47,135 nucleotides of DNA from Clostridia bacterium (GTDB lineage Bacteria; Bacillota; Clostridia; Oscillospirales; Acutalibacteraceae). The stretch is from NCBI GenBank assembly GCA_017555765.1, contig JAFZFT010000026.1:1-47135 (forward strand), given 5' to 3'. A model generated the notes under the pieces. It was not told where the DNA came from and ran no database searches. It saw nothing but the letters and a program-made list of their open reading frames with translations. Numbering within the stretch: position 1 is the first letter of the stretch; the number at the start of each line of letters is the position of its first letter. The position numbers and the translations under genes are program-made. Of the stretch, positions 42,125 to 47,135 are shown piece after piece.

Positions 42125-44674
42125 TTATTTAACCTTTACGCTCTTTACGTCACTCCATGCAGAGTAAACATAACCGCTGTCGGTTTTCGCATAAGCTCTG
42201 ACCTTAAAGTAATAAGTCTTGCCGCTTGTAAGGCCTGTCTTGTAATATTTTTCCGTACCCGCCTTACAGTTGGTAATCTTGGTATATTTACCGTCCGCAC
42301 TTGTTGAGTACCATACCTGATAGCCATTTTCACCGTCGATATCGTACCAGGCAAGCGTAGCTCTGCCATTTGCAGTTGATGCCACTCTCAATGCAGGCAT
42401 TTCAAGATATGGAACGGTGGCTTTTACTCTTGTATAGGAGGATGCCCAATAGTAGCTTCCGTTATACTTGGCATAGGGTCTTATCGCAAAGGTATAGCTT
42501 GTACCGTTTGTAAGACCGCTTACTGTATAAGATGTAGCAGTTGTGGTCTTAAGAGCCTTCCAACCCTTTGAGGTCAGCCTGTAAACTCTGTATCCGGTTG
42601 CACCTGTTGCCTTTGACCACGAAAGAGTAACGTAACCCGGTCCGCTGGTTTTGATTTTACCTGTTGGTGCAGTGGGAGCAGTTTTAACACTTATTTCAGC
42701 ATACTCGTCTGCATATCTCCAGCACTCAAAGCTGTAGCCGTAAGCGTGAGCCGTACCGTAGGCATAGGCCTTTACCGCAAACTTATACTCCTTACCCGTC
42801 GCAAGCTTTGAAACGGTATATTCGGTATCCTTGAACTGCTTGATTGCCTTCCATGTACCGTCGGAATTCTGTCTGTAAACACGGTATCCCGATGCGTGAG
42901 GAACCTTATTCCACTTAAGAGTAACTGTTGTCTCCGTCACATCTGTTACCGTAAGACCTGTTACGGTGTCAAGAGCGAATCTGTTTTTATCGTCCTCTAC
43001 TGTACGAGTCAGTCCGCAAGTTTCATAATCGCACTTTGCGGTCATAGTTCCGTCATAGCAGTAGGATGCGTTGCCGTCGTAAACATAATTCGTATATGAG
43101 TGACCGATAACCGGATGCTCATAAAAGATTCTGCACCAATCCGAGGGTTTCAAAGCAGCCCATTCCTCCTTGGTACCGGCAAAATAAATTTCATCAACCG
43201 ATGAAAATGAGAAAAAATTACTGAATGCTTTATGATCAAGACTTTGTATATTTTTTCCGATTCTTACAGTCTCCAACCACGCACAGGATTCTGTTATATA
43301 TTCACCGATCTCTTTTATACTGTCCGGAAAATATATCGATTCGACTGCTCTGCAATAACGGAAGGCAAAGGCCTTTATTGTTTTTACGCCTTCATCAATT
43401 ATGATTTTCTTCGCATTTTTGCAGTAAGCAAAGGCATCTTCGCCGACAGTCTCAACATTACCGGGAATGTGTATTACCTCAAGTGCAGAACAGGTATGAA
43501 AAACAGCATCCTTGATTTCTGTGATGCCCTTTCCTATGTGCAGAGAGGTAAGTGCTGTACATCTGTAGAAAGCACTCCCTCCGATTTCTGTAACGCTGTC
43601 GGGAATAACAACAGACTTCAGGGCAGGATTCTCACGGAATGCCATTTCACCTATATATTCAAGGCCCTCATTGAGAGTAATCTTTTCAAGGTCCTTTCCG
43701 TATGAAAAGGAATTAACACCTATACGGCGTACACTACCGGGTAATATAATCTCCGTTGCCTTTGTATTGCTGACTGCTCCGTCAGCAATATTTACGGTGC
43801 CGTTTCTGACAGTTAATTTTCCTGTTGCCTCCGAGGCTACAAGATGACCGCCGACATAAAGGACATCATTTTCCCAGTTATCTCTGTTGTTGTAATATCC
43901 GCTTCCCTTAAAGGCATTCAATCCGATTCTTAAAACAGAATCAGGTACGGTAATTTCATTAAGAGTAACACAATCAGAAAAAGCCATCTCCCCTATTTTC
44001 TCAACTGAAGCAGGTACGGTATAGGACTTCAATTCTGATGCAGCCGGGAACTGAATAAGGAGAGTCTTATCAGCTGTATAAACCACGCCGTATTCATCAA
44101 CTGTATAATTTTCGTTTTCTTCATCAATAACGATTTCCCTGAGGCCGGGACACTGCGAAAAAGCTGTTTCACTAATAACAGTTACATTTTTACCTACACT
44201 TGTTCTTTTAAGATTGTCACAGTCTTTGAAAACAATCTGGCCGATATAAGTTATATGCTCCGGAAAATCGAAGCTTACTAGCGAGTCACAATTATAAAAG
44301 AAGCCGTTGGGTATTTTAGTAACTGTTGAAGGAATAGAAACCTCCTCAAGCTTTTCACAACCACTGAAGGTATAGCCTATAATTGAAGTAACCCCCTCGG
44401 GAATTACCACCTTTGTTATTTTGCTGCAACCCCTGAAGGCACCGTTTACAATTTCCACAACGGGGAAGCCATCGATTTCTGCAGGAATAACAATCTCTCC
44501 CTCAAGGCTGTTATCGACGGATTCTACTCTAAAATATGTATTATTTTTTAAACAATAGGTGATACCGTCAATAGTCACATCCTCTAAACTGTCCGCTGCA
44601 GCGTAGCCTACCGACAAAACAGCAACCAGAGCCGCAACAACGGCAACCATTAACAGTCTGCTGATTTTCTTCAT
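42125..44674 (-). CDS. Secreted BspA-like LRR protein with three Fn3 domains
   Basis: An 849-residue exported protein (the second of two adjacent ATGs is taken, 7 bp after AGGAGG; the first is also possible). The signal peptide (about residues 1-27) is followed by LRR_5 repeats to about 510, with the usual IPxSVxxIGxxAFxxC pattern and NENYTVDEYGVVYTADKT breaks. A short bridge containing CDYETCG (near 555) leads to three Fn3 domains. The last ends in SVKVK. Probably an adhesin or surface scaffold. Its promoter (44723-44789) has a variant LytTR-like pair, so it may join the same regulon more weakly. Confidence 0.87.
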   Translation of the reverse strand: MKKISRLLMVAVVAALVAVLSVGYAAADSLEDVTIDGITYCLKNNTYFRVESVDNSLEGEIVIPAEIDGFPVVEIVNGAFRGCSKITKVVIPEGVTSIIGYTFSGCEKLEEVSIPSTVTKIPNGFFYNCDSLVSFDFPEHITYIGQIVFKDCDNLKRTSVGKNVTVISETAFSQCPGLREIVIDEENENYTVDEYGVVYTADKTLLIQFPAASELKSYTVPASVEKIGEMAFSDCVTLNEITVPDSVLRIGLNAFKGSGYYNNRDNWENDVLYVGGHLVASEATGKLTVRNGTVNIADGAVSNTKATEIILPGSVRRIGVNSFSYGKDLEKITLNEGLEYIGEMAFRENPALKSVVIPDSVTEIGGSAFYRCTALTSLHIGKGITEIKDAVFHTCSALEVIHIPGNVETVGEDAFAYCKNAKKIIIDEGVKTIKAFAFRYCRAVESIYFPDSIKEIGEYITESCAWLETVRIGKNIQSLDHKAFSNFFSFSSVDEIYFAGTKEEWAALKPSDWCRIFYEHPVIGHSYTNYVYDGNASYCYDGTMTAKCDYETCGLTRTVEDDKNRFALDTVTGLTVTDVTETTVTLKWNKVPHASGYRVYRQNSDGTWKAIKQFKDTEYTVSKLATGKEYKFAVKAYAYGTAHAYGYSFECWRYADEYAEISVKTAPTAPTGKIKTSGPGYVTLSWSKATGATGYRVYRLTSKGWKALKTTTATSYTVSGLTNGTSYTFAIRPYAKYNGSYYWASSYTRVKATVPYLEMPALRVASTANGRATLAWYDIDGENGYQVWYSTSADGKYTKITNCKAGTEKYYKTGLTSGKTYYFKVRAYAKTDSGYVYSAWSDVKSVKVK

Positions 44675-44722
44675 CATAATTCCTCCTTATAACGTATTGT
44701 GAGTGTTTAAATCTACTGTATG

Positions 44723-44789
44723 ATTATAACAGAAATTACGCCGATGTGCAAGTTTTTGTCTGTTCGGTATGTTTTTCTGTCTGAATGGT
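44723..44789 (-). promoter_or_regulatory. Promoter with variant LytTR-like pair, LRR/Fn3 gene
   Basis: Reverse strand: TTGCAC (44746-44751), 17-bp spacer, TATAAT (44723-44728). Boxes ACCGAACA (44761-44768) and ACCATTCA (44782-44789) are 21 bp apart, with 9 bp rather than 12 bp to the -35. Confidence 0.45.
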
Positions 44790-44804
44790 AGAAGATGAAG
44801 AAAA

Positions 44805-44832
44805 AATCTCCCGTTCTTTTTGAGCGGGAGGG
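44805..44832 (-). terminator. Terminator after the small ORF remnant
   Basis: Reverse strand: CTCCCGCTC / GAACGGGAG around AAAAA, followed by a T-run (44801-44807). Confidence 0.75.
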
Positions 44833-44840
44833 AGTTTTAG

Positions 44841-44951
44841 TTATGCAACTGTGCACGGGTGGTCAGGAAGCCTGGGGTTGTTACCGGTGCCCATAAGGCC
44901 CATCATTTCTACGCCTGATCTCATTATTGATGAAATAACATAATAGAGCAT
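44841..44951 (-). pseudogene. 36-codon ORF, probably the 3' remnant of a lost gene
   Basis: An open stretch encodes a sensible C-terminal-looking peptide (MRSGVEMMGLMGTGNN, then PRLPDHPCTVA) ending 8 bp before a good terminator. The ATG has no ribosome site and the frame is blocked by a stop 15 bp upstream, so it looks like the tail of a larger, mostly deleted gene rather than a small gene. The parent family is not recognised. The rest of the 44678-45121 gap holds the LRR/Fn3 promoter, the next terminator and no other feature. Confidence 0.45.
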
Positions 44952-45085
44952 GTTCAAAAAGGCTTACAAACTCTAGCTTTGTCACATATTGATATTATGA
45001 AAACATCTGAACTGAATACATCGCTTGAGCTTGTATTACAGTAAGACAAAAACGTCAAATCAAATATAAAGCAAACAAAATAATT

Positions 45086-45116
45086 AGCGGATGTTTCTTT
45101 TGAAGAAACATCCGCT
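45086..45116 (-). terminator. Terminator of the partial LRR/Fn3 gene
   Basis: Stem AGCGGATGTTTCTT / AAGAAACATCCGCT with a short loop, just after the stop codon. Confidence 0.85.
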
Positions 45117-45121
45117 TTTGA

Positions 45122-47135
45122 TTATTTAACCTTCACGCTCTTTACGTCACTCCATGCAGAGTAAACATATCCACTGTCGGTTGTGATGTAGGTTCTGACC
45201 TTGAAGTAGTAGGTCTTGCCGCTTGTGAGGTTGTTTACGTATCCGTTTGTTGAGTCTGCCTTGTAGTTAGCGTACTTCTTGAAGCCACTGTCCTTACTTG
45301 TTGAATAGTAAACAGTGTAGCCTGTTTCTCCGCTTACCGAAGACCAATAAAGTCTTGCCTTACCCGCGTAGGCGGTCACCTTTGTAAGGGCGGGTGTAAG
45401 TGTTTTCGTTGCAGTATCGACTCTCGCGTACTTGCTTGCCCAATAGTAAATGCCACCTTGCTTTGTGTAGGCTTTGACGGCAAAAGTGTACTTTGTACCG
45501 GAATTAAGACCCGTTGCGGTATAGGTAAGAGCGGTTGTTGTCTTGAGCGCCTTCCATTTGCCGTTTTTCACAACATATATTCTGTAACCCGTTGCGCCGG
45601 GCACCTTATTCCACTTGAGAGTGACGCTGTCTGATGTCTGCGAGGTTGTAACCTTGTCGGTGACGCCCGGCTTTGTCAGGGTATTGAATTCACTGTAGCC
45701 CGGTGACCAGATAATCAGAGCACCTGTATTCATATATGCTCTGACCGCAAAGGTATATTTTGTGCCCGGAGTAAGGTCGCTTATTGTTGTTGAAGTTTTT
45801 TTGCCTGTAGTTCTTACCGCAATGTCCCATGTGTTTGTTGAGTGGTTTTTCACGTACACCCGGTAACCTGAAACGCCTTCTACCTCATTCCACTTGAGAG
45901 TTATGCTATTAACTGTCTGTGAAGCCCTGATGTTTTCGGGTGAGAAGAAGGTTTCGGGATTGTATCCGCAGAGTGAGGGTACATTGGCAACGCCTGAATC
46001 AAGATTTTTTGAAACAAAGGTAAGCCATTTTTCATCAGTACCCGTGTAAAGAATCTGCTTGAGGCTTTCGCAACCCGTAAGAGCATCCATACCTAATTTC
46101 AGACCGCCCTCGTACAACACAATGTATTCGAGCTTCTTGCAGTATTCAAAGGTTCCCATACCTATCCACTTTACGCTTTTCGGGATTTCAATGCTCTTGA
46201 TATTATTGCAGGAGAAGAAAGCGAAATCACCTATTTCTAAGATAGAATCAGGGAAAACAACATCTCGGAGATTATTGCAGTTTGAAAAAGATGCAGTGCC
46301 TATTTCTTTGAGCGTAGAGGGGAACTGAACGGTTTCAAGGGACTTCACACCGTAAAAGGCGTAATCGTTTATTATTGTCACACCCTCGGGGATAACAACA
46401 TTCTTTGCTATCTTGCCGTTTATATAAAGGTTATCCGCAAACCAAACGGGAGAAGAAGCATAGTCGTCCATTTCTCTGTTTTTTATAGCAAGGTATGAAG
46501 TAAAGTCATTGACATATACGTTTTCGATATTTTTGCAGTTCCTGAAGGCATAACCTTTAAAGCTCTTTACACCTGTGTTGAAGATAATATTTTTAAGTGC
46601 TGTGCACTTGTCAAAAGCATATTTACCCACTTCCATAAGTGCCTTGCCCTCGATTCTGTCACCGAAGGTAACGCTTTCAAGCTTCTGACAGTTGTAGAAG
46701 GCATTCACGCCTACAGACTTTACGCTCGAGGAAAAAACTACCTCTTCAAGATGGGTACTGCCCCTGAATGCCAGTTCACCGATTTCTTCAACGCCGTAAG
46801 AAAAGGTCAGCTTCTTAATAGCCGAGCAGCCGCTGAAGGACTGATATCCTACCTTTTTGATGCCGGGGCCTATAGTCAGCTCAACATCGGAGCAGCCTTT
46901 AAACCATCCGTCGTATTGATTTATCTCTGCCGTAGCCTGAGTCTGTCCCTCGGGAAGAGTACCGACCACTGCCACCTTTACACCGCTATTACTAAAAGCA
47001 TATCTGCCTATTACTGTCGATGCGGGGATTTCAACTTTTGTAAGGTTTTTAACGTATGCAAAAGCATAATCCGGTATTTTTTTCGTACCTTCGGGTACTG
47101 TTAATTTTGTAAGAGCTTTACCTGCGATGTATAAA
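45122..47135 (-). CDS. BspA-like LRR protein with three Fn3 domains (5' end outside window)
   Basis: The frame stays open to the window edge, giving at least 671 residues, so the real start and signal peptide lie beyond 47135. The visible N-terminal part is LRR_5 repeats (x-IPEGVTIINDYAFYGVxxL, x-FPDSILEIGDFAFFSC). The extra residues beyond 46975 continue the same repeat (TVPEGTKKIPDYAFAY). Three Fn3 domains follow, each with a Y-R-[IV]-Y or Y-T-V-Y core. The last ends in SVKVK and is nearly identical to the end of the PPC and transglutaminase-like proteins. Probably a surface adhesin or scaffold. Its promoter is not visible. Confidence 0.87.
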   Translation of the reverse strand, partial: LYIAGKALTKLTVPEGTKKIPDYAFAYVKNLTKVEIPASTVIGRYAFSNSGVKVAVVGTLPEGQTQATAEINQYDGWFKGCSDVELTIGPGIKKVGYQSFSGCSAIKKLTFSYGVEEIGELAFRGSTHLEEVVFSSSVKSVGVNAFYNCQKLESVTFGDRIEGKALMEVGKYAFDKCTALKNIIFNTGVKSFKGYAFRNCKNIENVYVNDFTSYLAIKNREMDDYASSPVWFADNLYINGKIAKNVVIPEGVTIINDYAFYGVKSLETVQFPSTLKEIGTASFSNCNNLRDVVFPDSILEIGDFAFFSCNNIKSIEIPKSVKWIGMGTFEYCKKLEYIVLYEGGLKLGMDALTGCESLKQILYTGTDEKWLTFVSKNLDSGVANVPSLCGYNPETFFSPENIRASQTVNSITLKWNEVEGVSGYRVYVKNHSTNTWDIAVRTTGKKTSTTISDLTPGTKYTFAVRAYMNTGALIIWSPGYSEFNTLTKPGVTDKVTTSQTSDSVTLKWNKVPGATGYRIYVVKNGKWKALKTTTALTYTATGLNSGTKYTFAVKAYTKQGGIYYWASKYARVDTATKTLTPALTKVTAYAGKARLYWSSVSGETGYTVYYSTSKDSGFKKYANYKADSTNGYVNNLTSGKTYYFKVRTYITTDSGYVYSAWSDVKSVKVK

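Overview
The window looks like chromosome from a Gram-positive gut-type clostridium, probably Oscillospiraceae/Ruminococcaceae. The grounds are moderate G+C, strong AGGAGG-type ribosome binding sites, near-consensus sigma-A promoters spaced 17 bp, rho-independent terminators after most units, and many secreted proteins built from fibronectin III (Fn3), InlB/MucBP-type, PPC and BspA-like leucine-rich repeat (LRR) domains. This is inferred from gene content; no rRNA, tRNA or other taxonomic marker is present. I saw no CRISPR array, transposase, phage gene or RNA gene.

Region 1 (1-5120) is mostly housekeeping: a small secreted InlB-like protein, rimI-tsaD (ribosomal protein acetylation and t6A tRNA modification), an O-acetylhomoserine sulfhydrylase (metY type) and ychF. 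Two intergenic gaps carry small hairpin-rich repeat elements; one contains heptamers at an exact 16-bp period. Region 2 (5125-14714) is secreted or envelope enzymes and lipoproteins: a five-Fn3 polysaccharide deacetylase, a lipoprotein with a tripled domain followed by an alpha/beta hydrolase and an exported phosphodiesterase-like enzyme, an LCAT-like lipase, a membrane TPR protein, and an esterase/HAD pair.

Region 3 (14830-27234) holds large surface proteins: a transglutaminase-like protein, a 1726-residue InlB/MucBP-repeat protein, a cytosolic GH116-type glucosidase, and a four-PPC-domain protein. The transglutaminase-like and PPC proteins end in almost the same 258-residue module (YDG-type Ig-like domain plus two Fn3).

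Region 4 (27305-35782) is the most interesting. A LytTR response regulator and GHKL sensor kinase sit beside a lipoprotein/zinc-ribbon membrane protein operon, an Fn3 protein with an unrecognised C-terminal domain, and an AT-rich BspA-like LRR protein. The promoters of all four units, including the two-component operon itself, carry paired ACC-N-[TC]-T-like octamers exactly 20 bp apart. In each, the proximal octamer ends exactly 12 bp upstream of the -35 box. This reads as a compact, self-controlled LytTR surface-protein regulon. No AgrB/AgrD-like signal gene is visible.

Region 5 (35954-47135) has a second, cytosolic phosphodiesterase-like enzyme next to a GH3 beta-glucosidase; an operon of an NYN-domain putative RNase, a tiny EF-hand-like protein and a secreted protein of unknown function; and two BspA-like LRR/Fn3 proteins. 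The last of these runs off the window. Four surface proteins across the window (14830, 24757, 42125, 45122) share a terminal Fn3 domain ending in SVKVK at the stop codon. Other exported proteins end in a basic amphipathic helix instead, suggesting two alternative surface-retention tails, since no LPXTG motif or SLH domain was seen.
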